Assembly: GCA_947095535.1 (NCBI GenBank)
Contig: OX352773.1
Location: 208,650,093-208,714,092 of the forward strand
Length of the DNA stretch: 64,000 nucleotides
Direction of reading: 5' to 3'
Source: Poecilobothrus nobilitatus
Taxonomy: Eukaryota > Arthropoda > Insecta > Diptera > Dolichopodidae
The position numbers and the translations under genes were made by a program. Every line of letters starts with the position of its first letter. Position 1 is the stretch's first letter. Positions 49,531 to 62,879 of the stretch are shown here, one piece after another. Below the pieces are notes generated by a model. That model was not told where the DNA came from. It did no database searches and worked only from the letters and a program-made list of their open reading frames with translations.

Positions 49531-52500
49531 ATGAAACATCTAGTTGTAGTAACACCATCGCGCCAACACCAAAAAAATGCAAATAGAATAAAACCAACAA
49601 CCATAACAATAACGGCACCAACAACAACAACGGTGGCAGGACCGATTATAGCTACCACAACTACAACAATAACAACAACCTCAACTCAAACAGTAACAAA
49701 TAATCCTATTAAAATTATAGGAATAAATACACATTTACAAAAATTAACAGCATTACAACAATTAACAACTGGTACAAAAACTGGTACTACTACTCAAATA
49801 ACCAATGACGATCAATCTGGGTCCGTTGTTAGTACAGAAGATTCAAAAGGAAAAAAAACTATTATTGATAGTTCTCGTACAAATATAACAAAAATTACTA
49901 ATACCAATACAAATATACATAATTGTAGTGGTAAGTTAAAACCTTAAATTATTTTGGATATCCATATGCATTATATTATAATATAAGATATATTATATAC
50001 TATATTAAAATAGTATAAAAACATAAAAATTAAAAAAAAAAAAAATAAAATATAAAAATAAAAAAAAAAAGAAAAAATAATATTATATGTATATATTTTT
50101 CAGACGATCGTCATATACAACAAGAAATAACAAATAACGAATATGAAACCGAAGATATAAAAACTTCTGTTGCATCAGTTCCTCAGAGATTTTCATCGGC
50201 GATAGTCAATAACGTACATTTAAAAAATAATAACAGTAATAATATTAATAATAATCAAAATACAAATAATATCGGTACTATTACAACACCAACGACAACA
50301 ACAACAAATTCATTATTTCATAAAAATATTGATAATTCATTACAAAAATTAACAACAACCTCTTTAACAAATAATAACAATAATAATAATTTTACAAATT
50401 CATCACAAATTATTATTAAAAATCAAAATTCAGTTATTAATCAAGCAACATCAATTAATTCTATTGATATTAATCAAATAAATAATAATAATAATGAAAA
50501 TGATAAAAATTTAAATAGTGATACAGTTATTAATAATAATAATAATCAAAATAATAGTATATTATCAGAAACAAATATTAATAATCAACAGCAATCATCT
50601 GATTCGATAACAATAACACCAACAACTGATCTTATAGTACAACAATCAAATGAAACAGTTATAAATATTAAAACAGATGATGATATTAATCAAAGTGATA
50701 CCATTAATAATAATAATAATAATAATAATATAAATAATAGTGTTAATATAAGTGAAAATTCTTATCAATCAAATAATAATAGTTTTAATAATAGTAATAG
50801 TGAGAAAAATAATTCAAATATTATTAATAATAATAGTAATAAAAATATAACTAGTTATCGTAATAATTCTGTTATTATTTCAAATCGTAGTCAATTAAAT
50901 CAAAATAATAACAATAATAATAATAGTAATAATACTGTAACACCAGCAAATCAAATTGCTGTTGTAGCACCAACTTTTCGTAATATAAATAATAATAATA
51001 ATCATAATAATACAAGTGATTTAACAACATCAACAACAACACAATCTCAATCATCATCATTATCAACAGTAGCAGCAACAACAACAATTGGAGTTATTAA
51101 TCATAATATTATAACAGGTGCTGCTGATAATCAAATTAGGTGAGTAGCTATACTAGCTATATATATAATATGTTCCTATTATTTTGTTTTTATATATGTG
51201 TTTGTGATTAAAATTATTTTACTGTCATGACAATAAATTTTCATATTTTATTGAAAATTTTTCATTGAAAGGTTTATTAATAATAATTAATAGTAATATA
51301 ATATTAATATTAGAGAATTAATAAATTATTAATGTGTATATTTGGTTTATTTTTTTTTTATTTAACATGCTAAAAATTTATACATATTATGTATGTTTGT
51401 ATATGTAGTACAGAAGCGATTTCAATTCTTTTTTTTTTAAAATAAATTAATAAAAAAAATTATAAATTATTTAGAATTACAAAAGGATAAAAGTAAGAAA
51501 AATAAACTTAAAATTAAGAATGATAATTTTGTCGTTTAGTTTGTTTAAAATTAAAAGTAAAAACTTTTAGGTAGGTATATACAATTAAAATCGATTATAA
51601 AAGTATTATTAAAATCAATAAATGCTAGAAACTCAAGTTAAGTTTTACTATTTTGATGATTTCGAAAATATTTTTTAATTTAATAATTAATATTATATTA
51701 AAAAAAAAAAAGCAAGTTTATATAGGTAAACATTTTGTATGCTTATGAAATTTAAGAAGTTGTTTAGTTTATTTTAGTTTTTTTGAAAGTTTTGTTGTAA
51801 AAAAAAAAAAAGATGGATAGCAAAAAGTAAACATAATTTTTAATTTTTTACTAAACCATAAGTTTTTTAATTAAAATTGAAAAAAAGAATTCTTGGATTT
51901 TAATAAATAATAAAAATAAATTGGTTTTTCTTTTTAATAATAATTTATTGTTTGTTAGTCAACTTTAAGAGAAAAGAAATTTTGGTACTATATAAGTAGG
52001 TATATATACACTAATATAGTGTACATTTATGACCAACATTTTTAAATTGAGTTTTAATTCTTATATCCTTTTTATGATTTATTTATTTTCTTTAATTCTC
52101 ATAGTTGATTCAGTATTTTATTTTTTTAAATTTTCTTTTTCATAACTATTAAAATAAATAATCACCGCAATTGAAGGAATAGAGTTTTGAAAGTGGTTGA
52201 AGATTAAAAATAAGTAAAAACTTCTTAAGCGAGACTCTAATTTTGTAACGGTTTTAAAGAAAAGTAACACGCAAGTTTTAAAATTAAACATAAATTGTTT
52301 TTATTAAAGTGACTCCAAAATATTACTTATTTTAAGTAAGTGACTCAGTATAGTACATATTAAATTAATTAAATCAATTTAACTAATCATCATTCTATCA
52401 TTATCTTTAATTAAATTATATCTTCAACTTCATCAAAAAAGCAAAATTAAACTATAGGCAGTGAACTATACATATATACATATATGAATATTCAGATGAT

Positions 52501-54358
52501 ACCTGTATTAGTTAATACAAAATTAATTATATAAAATTATAAAAATGCTTAGAAAATTAAAACATTATGTGATTATTAATAGATACTTAAATACCTATAT
52601 GTATTAATAGTATGTATAAATAGTTATCTATGAAATATATGTATTTACATAGTTTATAATAGTTAAAGAAAAAAAAAACATTACATAAGGTTTTCAATCT
52701 CCAATTTTCTTCAAAACCCTGATCATAAGTTTGAAAAAATTAAAAGTAAAATTAAAAGTTAATATTTCATTAGCACAGTCTCATCTCTGCGTATAAAATA
52801 AAAATAAAAATACTTCATAAAAAATGTATATTATGTTAAGGAGAATGAAATAAATAAATTTAATTAAATTATATTATATATTTAACAAAATTTATTAATA
52901 AAAGTTTAAATAATATACATTTGAGTTTATACTTTTTATTTTGAAGATTTTTTTTTTTTTCGATATTAAATTTTTAATTAATTATTTCTATTTCTTATTT
53001 TATTAATTTTTTCTTCTTTACTTCTCAAAATTTATTATTATAAATGCAGCAATAAATTGTATTTTATTGTAATTATATATTATTATTTATTAACCATTTT
53101 AAAACTGACATTTTCCAGCTTCTATACAATAAGAAGCAACGATTTAAAAAATTTCTATTCGTATTAATTATTTCAAAATTGGTTATTAAAATATAAATTT
53201 TGTGCAACATTGTATGTAAAAATAAAATCAGATTATATTATTCAATTTATATATATGTATTTCTATCACTTTATTTTATAAATACAATTTTTTCTTTGGG
53301 TTTTTTAATCTTTTTAAATTTTCTAAAAAGAAAGTGTAAAAAAAGATGATTTTTTAATTTAATTTAAAGTTAATTCTAAAACAAAAGCATTACGTCTTTT
53401 AAAATAAAATTTATTATATACATTTTTATAGTGACGATACAACATCAACATCACCATTACGTTTTACAAATTTATCAAGTGCAATTTTTGCAACACCTAA
53501 TGAATATTCGTATCCTTTAACATTACCAAATTCAAATACATCACCATCTTTTAATTGGGCATATGATTTATCGGTTAATAAAGATACAAATGAAAAATAT
53601 TTAACTGCAGCACATCATCATCACCAACAACAACAACAACAACAACAGCAACATCAACAACATCATCAGCAACAATCACAACAACCACATCAACAGCAGC
53701 AACAACATCAACAATCAATTATTGCTACACCAACACATCATTATCCAACACATCATAATAATTATACAAGTCATCATTTTCAACATCATTCTCATCATTT
53801 ATTAAATTCTTCACAATTAGCATTTGACGCAGCAATGCGAAATCCATTATCATTATCATATGCCGATCATTCGCTGCATTTAACTGGCAGTGTTGGTCCA
53901 GGTGGTAGTTTACTTGGTCCAGGACCAGCAATCGATGAAATTATTGAAGATACATTAAAAGATGAAAATTGTTCTATTGTTGATAGTCATCATTTAGTTG
54001 GTGTTAATGATGATGTTACATATTTAGCATTACCAATAAAAGAAGCTTTATTATATAGTGGTAATAGCAATAATAATAATAATCATAGTAGTGGTGGTCA
54101 TTTAAATAATAACAATAGTAATAATAATAATAATAATAATAATCATTCAACAAGTAGTACAGAATCAAGAAGTCCATCGGGATTATCACATACAGATGAG
54201 ATTAATGGTAATACAGCTGGTGTATTACAAAATTTTACTCAATTGACAAATGCTCGTTTAGGTGGTAATTTATATTCAACATCAGCGTTAGCTGATGCAA
54301 CAATGTTACATAATGTTACTGATTATGATACATTAACTGTAGCACCGTTATCGCCAAG
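49531..54358 (+). CDS. Large Asn/Gln/His/Thr-rich probable transcription regulator, three exons, 3' incomplete
   Basis: Exons 49531-49930, 50104-51139 and 53432-54358 join in phase (1, then 2) through consensus junctions (GTG|GTAAGT, TTTTCAG|ACG, TTAG|GTGAGT, TTATAG|TGA) and give 787 codons plus two bases. The last exon ends CCAAG|GTAAGT and must continue. The ATG at 49531 (AAAATGAAA, MKHLVVVTPSRQ) was chosen because the frame upstream runs only through a T-tract. Exon 1 is Thr-rich (TITITAPTTTTVAG). Exon 2 is dominated by Asn runs. Exon 3 is ordered at its start (SPLRFTNLSSAIFATPNEYS, SFNWAYDLS), then a His/Gln block (about 539-577), the conserved-looking GPGPAIDEIIEDTLKDENC (about 640-658), LPIKEALLY, more Asn runs, and NFTQLTNARLGG through LTVAPLSPR. 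No DNA-binding or catalytic domain lies in this part. Such tracts plus acidic and SP motifs are typical of fly developmental transcription factors, with the folded domain likely in later exons. Gene identity not recognised. Confidence 0.82.
51140..53431 (+). other. 2.3-kb intron of the Asn-rich regulator gene
   Basis: The GTGAGTAGC donor at 51140 and the CATTTTTATAG acceptor ending at 53431 bound AT-rich sequence with no further open exon on either strand. It interrupts an Arg/Ser codon (AG|T) in phase 2. Confidence 0.75.
53610..53726 (+). repeat. CAT/CAA/CAG trinucleotide-rich coding tract (His/Gln)
   Basis: In-frame run encoding His4, then a Gln block and alternating His/Gln, inside exon 3 of the regulator gene. 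The mixed CAA and CAG codons argue against pure slippage and for an old, maintained glutamine-rich tract. Similar trinucleotide expansions (AAT/AAC for Asn) lie in exon 2 (for example about 50700-50740) and near 54065-54145. Confidence 0.85.
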
Positions 54359-57300
54359 GTAAGTTTTAAAATTTTTTTTTTTTTATACTCCTATATAAAA
54401 TTATATATTCAATTTTAGCTGATTATAAAAATGATATTTTCTTCTTTTAAACTTTAAATTTTATTTAGTATATACATATGTATAGTATTTAATATTATGC
54501 GTAAATGAATTTCATTTAAAGCGACTGAACTCCAATATTATTGTATACAATCGTTAAATTTGATCGATTTAGATAAATATGACAAATAATTATGAATCAT
54601 TTGTATATTTAATAATTAAAATTCAATTTTTTTTATTAATGGTTTTTTTTAATTATTGTATATATATTTGTATCTGTAAGATTTTGATTTATTCTTAATT
54701 TTGTTTTTTATTTATAGAAACTCTGCTACAAAAAAAAAATTATAATATGTTTTTTTTTCGCATTATTCTTTTTTAGTCTACTAATTCTGTTTTTTCGTAT
54801 AGCTTTCTTTAAGCGACTGGTTTTTTTTTTTAATTCTCATTTTGAAATTATTATGAGAAGGTTGTCGGGGTTATGTACTAAATGACTTCCAAATAAATGA
54901 TAAGCGCTATTATAATATATATTATATGTATAATGTTTTTTTATTTTAATTTGTTGTTATGATTGAACATGTATAATGTGTTTTTTTTTTTTTTTTTTTT
55001 TTTTTGAGAAAATGGCATAGCAAGTACATAATATCTGAGTGATTTGTTTTTATTTTTTTTAATCTTATTTTTTAATTTTGACTTTGATCTGCAATTTAAT
55101 AAAAGATTATTTTTATTTTTGATCATTTATTTCTTATTATTATTTTATACTAATTTAATATACTTTGCAAAAATCCTTGTATTCTCTTTTGTTTCGATTT
55201 TTTTTGGAAAACAAAGAGAGCATAAGCGATTTTGCAAACAAGTGTCGGTCAGTTATAATTAACTTATGCTAACTTTATCTCTAAGTTAATATAAAAATTT
55301 CAGTTTGTTTTAAGATGTACTATCTTGCAAAGATGTTAATTAAAACTGATAGTTAATAAGAATTAAAAACATATTAAAAATGTTTGGTTTTCCTTCTAAG
55401 ATTTCATATATTTAGCAAGTAAAATATTTTTAAATATAATTATAAATGTTTATTTAAACATATACTTTTAAGAAATATTTTTCAATGTTTCATGAACATT
55501 TGCTAATGTGATTTTTTTTTGTTTTCATGTACCTTATACTTGCTTGTACCTTACACCTAAGTTGCTTACACCTTACTAAATATAGGTACTTTACTTTAAC
55601 ATTCTCTTATCTAATTTTCTTAATCCTATATGTATAGCTATAATTTATATTTAAGAATAGAAAGATTGAGTATGTAGTAGTAGTGTAATTGTAATTTGCG
55701 AATCTTTTAAAGCTAATATGGAAAATTTTAAGGAAAATCGATTATTTAAGTATATACTTTGTTATAAAAATATTTTATTTTTTTTTTTCTTAAATTAGGG
55801 ATGGCTTAATGTTATAAAATTCTCAGATTGGGAAAAATTTAGAGAAATTTGGTTAAAATCGATTATTTTTCAAAATAATTGAAATAAACTTTCAAGAAAG
55901 AAATTAAAAAAAAGAATACTTTAAAATTTAAATAATAGGTTATTTCTGTGAACTTATCATTAAGATCAATAAGAAAATTTTATTGAACAAAACATGTAAT
56001 TCAAATTACGACGAATGTGTTAATTCATTTTATTTCTTTATATATATGTATATAAAAAAATAAATATATATATATATATATAGGAAATGCTTTTTTTTTG
56101 TTATTGGGTAGTTATTATCAATATATTCATCATTTACGATGAACTGAGGGTGGATTGCGAATTTTTCCTTTTCTTTTTTAATAAACTTAATAATGATTGC
56201 CACTGTTAATAGTGATACTGTAAATTAATACATATATATTTAACAATATTTTTTTTATTTATTTTTACTTATTTTGATGATTTCTGATAATAAAATATAA
56301 GGAAAAACAAAAAAAAAGAATATATTGTACGAAAAAGAAATATTGATTAAAATTATAAGAGATTTTCAAAAAAAGTTTCTGATATTTTTGTCTTTATATA
56401 AAAAAAAAAAAATATAAGTGATATTTTTTTTTTTTTTTCAAAATAATAATTATATAAAATAAAGATTAGTTATCGAAGAGTTTTAGAAAGTAAAACAACA
56501 TTTACTTGAATAGTAGACGAAGAAGAAGAACAAATAATTTTTTTTTTTTTTTTTCATATTTATTTGAGATTATAATTATAAGAGTGGCGATTTTTCACCT
56601 TCAAATTTAAATAAGTTATAAAAGTCTCGAAAGTTTTAAAGAAAAATAAAAAAAAAAAAATGTTCCAAAAAGTTCTGGGAGGTGATTTTAAATTGTAAAT
56701 ATTAATATTATTATAAATAAATATTTTAATTATTATTTAATTAAATAAATACATTTAGGTACTAAATTTGCGTTAAATAAAAAAAAAAAATTTTGTAAAA
56801 TTATATAGTTTCACCCGTTAATTATGACATTTCATTATGACATTTTGAAATTGTCAAAATGTGCTTAATAATGTCAATTTGAAGTTTATTTCAAAAATAA
56901 AACATAAAAATAATAAGTAATTTAAAATAATTAAAATTAAATTTATAATTTTTGTGAATGCAAGTAAAAAATGTAATCAATTTTGACGAGTCTTAAATTT
57001 AAATAATTATCAATAACACTGTTCCAAAGTGGCAAATTAATCTTTAAACTCTCGTGTTTGGTTTGTTTTTTTTGTTTTTTATTTTGGTGTCTAAATAAAA
57101 CTGTGATAAGGTTTTAAATTTATTTTTTTATTATTTTTTGAGGTTCAAAAAATGTTTTTAAATAACTTTGAGAATTATTAATAAAAAAAACATTTACTAA
57201 AAATGGCAAATATGAAAAAAAAGAAGAATAAAATAAAGGCAGATGCTCCATTTAGCAATTTTAAAATACTGTATAGTATTAAAAAATTTTGATAATATAT

Positions 57301-57636
57301 AATATACCTATAATTTTTAATTTTAACACAGTAACCAAATAATACAAAAATCTTCTATTGTATAATTAATTATAATTATAATTTTAAGTTTTGAGAGAGA
57401 TGGAAATGATACTTTATTTTTATGTACTACCAGTGATGGCAATTGTGATTCAATTAAACAAAAAAGTATTGTATAAGGTGAATGAATTTTCGAATTTATT
57501 ATAAAGGTGTAATAATAATATCAGAGGATAACAACACCAACTGCCAATTTCAAAATCATTTAAATTATTTTATTTTAATAATATATCTCAAAAAAAAAAA
57601 AGAGAAATACATACACTAAGAATATCAAGTATATAG

Positions 57637-57656
57637 TGATCAAGTATACTTGATCA
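57637..57656. repeat. Perfect 20-bp palindrome
   Basis: TGATCAAGTATACTTGATCA equals its own reverse complement over all 20 bases. It is preceded by TATCAAGTATATAG, a second partial CAAGTATA copy. Palindromes of this length without TA repetition are not expected by composition. It could bind a dimeric factor or be a transposon footprint. Confidence 0.7.
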
Positions 57657-58238
57657 ACGAGTTCACATCCCATAAGGGGTGAGGTGAGATTTTCAATTTT
57701 GTTTAGGTAACCGAGTCAAATATAAGTTCGCTAGCCAATATATATATACATATATACATATATATGTATTATGATTTTTGTTTAATCATAAAATAAATTT
57801 TAAACTTTAAGTTTTTCTTCTTTACTCTTTCTCTTACTAATTTCCCCTTTAATTAAAAGTTATCAATTTTGTTTTTCTTGAAACAACATACATAAGTACA
57901 TCGCTAAAAAAAACAATTTCACTTTCTTTGATTTAAATAAGGAGTCTTTCCGTAATTTAAATTTTCTTTTTAAAAAACAAAAATTTTATTCGTCATCATT
58001 AGAATAAAGAAAATTCAAGAACATAAAAAAAAACACCTAAACAAAAGAAGAACACTCATTACTCATCATAAATCTTGTACATACACATTACCTAAAAAAA
58101 AAATATGATCGTAAATTTTGCACCTGAAAATGAACAAAAAAAAAAATGAACGTGATATTATCAATACTATATATTACTAAATTTTCGTTATTATTGTTGT
58201 TGCAGTTTATGCCTTTAAGATTTGTTTTTGGTTTGCAG

Positions 58239-58278
58239 TGCAACCGATATAAGGAGTCAGTTTCAAGAGCAACAATAA
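58239..58278 (+). CDS. Weak candidate terminal exon of the regulator gene
   Basis: The acceptor TTTGTTTTTGGTTTGCAG ends at 58238. Joined to the phase-2 donor at 54358 it would read SATDIRSQFQEQQ then TAA (58276-58278). The patch is less AT-rich than its surroundings. This would end the protein at about 801 aa without any folded domain, so if used at all it may be an alternative end. A competing acceptor (GTTGTTGCAG at about 58204) gives an immediate stop. Confidence 0.15.
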
Positions 58279-60597
58279 TGTTGTAAATGATGTGATGATC
58301 CATAAAAAATCATACAAAGAATAAAATTAAGTAAAAAAATTCTACGAAATTCTATAAAAATTATAATATTTTTTTTTTGTGGTTTAATATGTCATATTAA
58401 ATGTCGGTCACAATTTGTAGTACATTAATATTTTGAAAGAGATGGAAAGGGGAAGATATTTTAAATTTGAAATAGAGTGAATATTTATTTTTTTTTTGAT
58501 TTTTATACAATAATTAAAAATTTAAAAATAAAAAAAAATACACATTAAAACTTCTACACGCACAATTTAAGATGAAACAATGATTTTAACTATTAAATAA
58601 GTGTCATTAAAAATTACTTTTATAGCTGATGAACTTTTTTCAAAATGTCAAATAACAAAAAAGTCTTATAAATGATACAAAAATTATATAATTTATTGGA
58701 ATTTACCATTATCTAAAACTAAGATTGCACATACCTATCTCTGGAACTTGTTAATTAGAAAAAGACTTATTACTCATTAAAAATCTTTGATTGTACAAGA
58801 TTTTTTCATAAACTTTATTCATACTTCCGCCTATCTAAGAGCTTTTATAAGGAGATTTTTGTCATTTAAACATTTGTGCATATTTGTTTAAAGTAAAGCA
58901 CAAAAATTAGAGCTTAAACATTATATTTTAATATCTGTTAATAATTTTCTTTATTTATATAGGGTTTTCTCATTTATATAGAGGGAAATAGGTCTTTAAA
59001 ATTGAAAAAAAAAAATGTCTCTTGATTTGTCAAATTAAAAATTCGAAAAAAAAATTGTAAATTTTGGAGCAAAAATGTAGTTGCTAAAGACTTTGTATTG
59101 TCTTTTCGAAAATGTACCCCATTAAAAACCTTATATGGTTTTTACATATACCGCATTGTTTTCAAAATAATTTGTAAATTAAATTGATAGGAGAGTGTTT
59201 GTATACCAATGTTTATAAATATTCTATTTTCCTACAAAGTTTAGTTTTTTATTTTTTATTATAATTAATTTTTTTTTTATTTGTTTTTTTTTTTTTTGTG
59301 AGAAATATGACACTTTAATGTAGAAGCACGTCGTTGTGCAACATATGCATAAATGAAAGGTACAATTTTTAATTTTTTTAATTGTTTTTTAATTAAAAAA
59401 AAAATTTTGTACTACACATTATTAGAATAGTTTAAATAATTGAAATGCAATTATACATAAGAAAATTAAAAATTTTGAAATGTAATATTTGGTAACATGA
59501 AATATTAGATTTAATTAAAATCTAACATAAAAATTTTGTTTTAATATAATAAGACAAAAAAATGGACTTTTTATTTATACATATAACATATATATATTGG
59601 AAATTGAAGGACTTATTAAAATTTGCAATTTTTATTATATGCAATATATATATATATAAATATAATATTGAATTTCAATTTATCTACTAAATTAAGATAA
59701 ATAAAAAAAAAAAAATTTTTTTTGGTACCACATAATCTCATTTGAAAAATACCCCATATCTCGGTTATTAAAGCTTAAATTTAATAGTAAATTAATAAGA
59801 TTACTGTTAATACAATTTTCTTTATATGTGTGTATGTATATATTTATATATATATATAATATTTATAAATGTATGTATATAAATTTTAATAAGTACATAA
59901 ATTTGAATTAAAATGTGATAAAACTTTTAAAATTCCATTTTATTTATGGAATATATTTATGTGTGTAAATAATAATGGTAAAAATGCTCTTAAAATGGTT
60001 TCAAATATAATTTTTTTTTTTATATGAAATATTTCAAAATGATTTAAATTCATGTAATCATTTTCCACGTGATGTTAAAACATGTTTTAATGATTACTAT
60101 CTTAAATTTTTTTTTAAAAGTTCATTTCCTTTAAATTTTTTTTTTTTTTTTAGCTTAGGGTGTTTTTGGGAAGTTTTATCCCCTTATTTAAATTTAATTC
60201 AATCTTTAATTCAATAAACAAGATAATTTTTGAAATTAATTTTTTTTTTTAGTTTTAACTTTTATTTTTAGTTTTAATCTAGTTTTAAATTTTGTTTGTT
60301 ATTCAAGAACTATATTACGTAATGCCTATAGTCTATTATACGGTCAAAAAAATTGTCTATTATAGGGTCTTCTAGCATAGAATACATATATAAGCTAAAG
60401 CTAAAATATTAAAAATTAAAAGCTTTTCTTTGCTTCAATAATATTACAATACAAATTTAATAATAAATTTTCAAGTACCTATAGTATATTTAAAATAATT
60501 TCATGTGATGAAAATTTACATAAGAATGAAAATAATTTGAAAATGTCTTATATAATTCATCTCAGAGAATAACAATGTAATAAAGTTTTCGCTTAAA

Positions 60598-61178
60598 TTA
60601 ACTGCTTCTTAAAAGTTATGATCTCTTATACTTTTTTTACTTTAACTGAGAACTTTTTTACTTTAAATAAATAATATTTACTTTAAGTGAAGATATTTTT
60701 TTACTTTAAGTGCACTTAATTGTATTTTTACTTTAACTATTATTACAAATGTCTTCACTTAAAGTAAAAATTGTTTATTTAAAGTAAACATTACTTTTCT
60801 AAAATAAAAAATCTTCACTTATAGGGTAAAAATGGTTTCAGTTAAAGTAAAAAAGGTATATTAAGGTGTTCAAAAATAAAAATTTAATAAAAATCCAAAT
60901 CTTAACTCCTTTTTAAAAGTTATGATTTCTTATACCTTTTTTACTTTAACTGAGGACTTTTTTTATTTTAAGTGGATAATTTTTACTTTAAGGAAAGGTA
61001 TTTTATACTTTAAGTATTTGTATTTTAACTTTTATTACAAATGTCTTCACTTAAAGTAAAAAATCTTATTTAAAGATAAAAATTTCTTGTCTTAAGTAAA
61101 AAATCTTTACTTAAAGTAAAAATGACTTCAGTTAAAATGAAAAACGTATATTAAAGTGTTCAAAAATAAAAATTTAAT
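60598..61178. repeat. Tandemly duplicated foldback-like element with ACTTTAAGT boxes
   Basis: Two direct copies (60598-about 60894 and 60901-61178) each begin CTCCTTTTTAAAAGTTATGAT or similar and end GTGTTCAAAAATAAAAATTTAA. Each copy is itself an inverted repeat. The left arm is a string of TTTTTACTTTAACTGAG / TTTACTTTAAGTGAAG units every 20-27 bp, and the right arm carries the complements CTTCACTTAAAGTAAAAA and TCAGTTAAAGTAAAAAAGG in mirrored order, around the centre TATTACAAATGTC. The copies differ by about 20 bp of indels and scattered substitutions. There is no open frame. It resembles foldback transposons built of subrepeats, and shares unit style with 43780-44217. Confidence 0.65.
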
Positions 61179-62879
61179 TTTTTGTTTTGTTATTCAGCTT
61201 ACTAATTTTTAAGTTGATAAATTTGTTTAAAATATTTAAACGCGTATATTAAAATAATCTTGTAACGTAAATACTTTTATATATTGAATTATATCTAAGA
61301 TTTATTTTTTAAAGAAGGAAAAGATCATATTGTTTAGTTGAGGAAAATTGCAGTACTTTAAAAATGAGCAGTAAATAAGTTCTTAGAAAAAAAAAATTGT
61401 ACCTTACTTCCGGAAAATAAATAAAATCTGTTTGCTGTTAAAAAAAAAAAAATTGTATTCGTGTATATATATAGTTACAAATATTCTGTTTCATGTGTGT
61501 TTTATATGGAATACTTCAGCTAGCAACGATTATTAATTGCACACATATGTATTTCTTTTTTTTTAATTTTATTTCGTGGTTTTTTTTTTTTTTTTAATAA
61601 AAAAATTCTCAACTATGCCAGAAAAAATTTTTGCAAAAAAAAAAAAAATGATGAAAATAAGGAAATGTGAAATTATAAAAAAAAATAAAAAATAAAACTT
61701 TTTTTTTTTGTACACACAATTATTTCGGTATTTTTTATATTATTTATTCTTACGTGTTTAAATGATTGAGACATTGCATTACCTATATTCTTTCGGTATT
61801 TAGATATATATATGTACATATATATATACATATATATAGTGTATAATTAGTTATTTACATATTTATATTTATGTCGAATATAATTGAATAAAATACATCA
61901 CACTATATATAATAATATAGTCTCACAGGTGATCTTTTTATATTGTTTCAGAAATAAAAATACAAAACAAAAAAAAGGAAAAAAAAACAGAAGCGTAAAA
62001 ATTCAGAAATTTTTGAATTGTGTTCTGATCACACATTATTTTTTTTTTTAATTTTTTTACTGACTTAAATACCATTATATTTGTATATATATATTTATAA
62101 ACTATATATACCTATATACATATTTACTTATATTATGCATTATAAGTTTTATTCAAATTTTGGCACGTGGTTAGTTTTATTTTTCATTTTAGTTATTTTG
62201 TTGCACTAATTGTATTTAAAAAAAAAAAAAAAAATGTTTCAACTTAAATTCAATAGGGTTTTTAAAATTTACATGTCTATTAAAAAATATTAATTAACAA
62301 TAATATGCATTTAATGAAATTTACAAATATATCTTATAACATTTAAATGTTACGCCTGCATATTCTCATCACTAAGCATTTTGTTTAAATAAAGTATATG
62401 TAGAAGTATAAAAAAGGTAAGAGAATTATAAAATTAGTTTAACTTCTATTTTTAATAACAAAAAAAAAAAAAAAAACTTGTTGATGATATTGAATATTAA
62501 TATCATTAGTGTTCTTTTGTTATAAAATATAATTAAAAAATGTCAAGGGTGATCATATATAGACTTAAAAAAAAGTTTCAAATTAGATTACATTTATATA
62601 TAATATCACTAAATTAGCTTGTATTATAGTAGATCAAACTGTACATTGGTTTACGGTTAACTTGTTACCGTTTATTAAAAAGGATATGGAAGAAGAATTT
62701 ATAAAAATTAAAAAAAAAAATTATTTTTTAAATGCTTTAAACGAGATTTATATAATATGTTACCTTAAAATAACTTAAATATGTTACCTTCTTTTTTGCT
62801 AAACCATTAGATTGTTTCATAGATTGTTTCATTCTATGTATAGTTATGTGAATCTCATATACATTGAATATTTTTTTTT
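61179..62879. other. AT-rich non-coding stretch
   Basis: No exon or RNA gene recognised. TA-type microsatellite with TATGTACATATATATACATATATAT occurs near 61805-61840, together with long A and T runs. Confidence 0.5.

Larger units (their letters stand above)
54359..60597. other. Intron or 3' flank of the regulator gene
   Basis: The GTAAGT donor at 54359 shows that splicing continues. No clear next coding exon was found in this AT-rich stretch apart from a weak candidate at 58239-58278. A perfect 20-bp palindrome lies at 57637-57656. Long T and A homopolymers (for example about 54980-55005, 56425-56440 and 56540-56555) are frequent. Confidence 0.45.

Noticed and set aside
50875..51087. Minus-strand 70-aa Leu/Tyr-rich frame
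   Set aside because: Antisense shadow of the Asn-rich coding exon 50104-51139.
53725..53931. Minus-strand 68-aa frame
   Set aside because: Antisense shadow of the His/Gln-rich part of exon 53432-54358.
58088..58303. Minus-strand 71-aa frame
   Set aside because: No domain. Ends in homopolymer-derived Phe runs, and an opposite-strand acceptor explains the slightly higher GC patch equally well.
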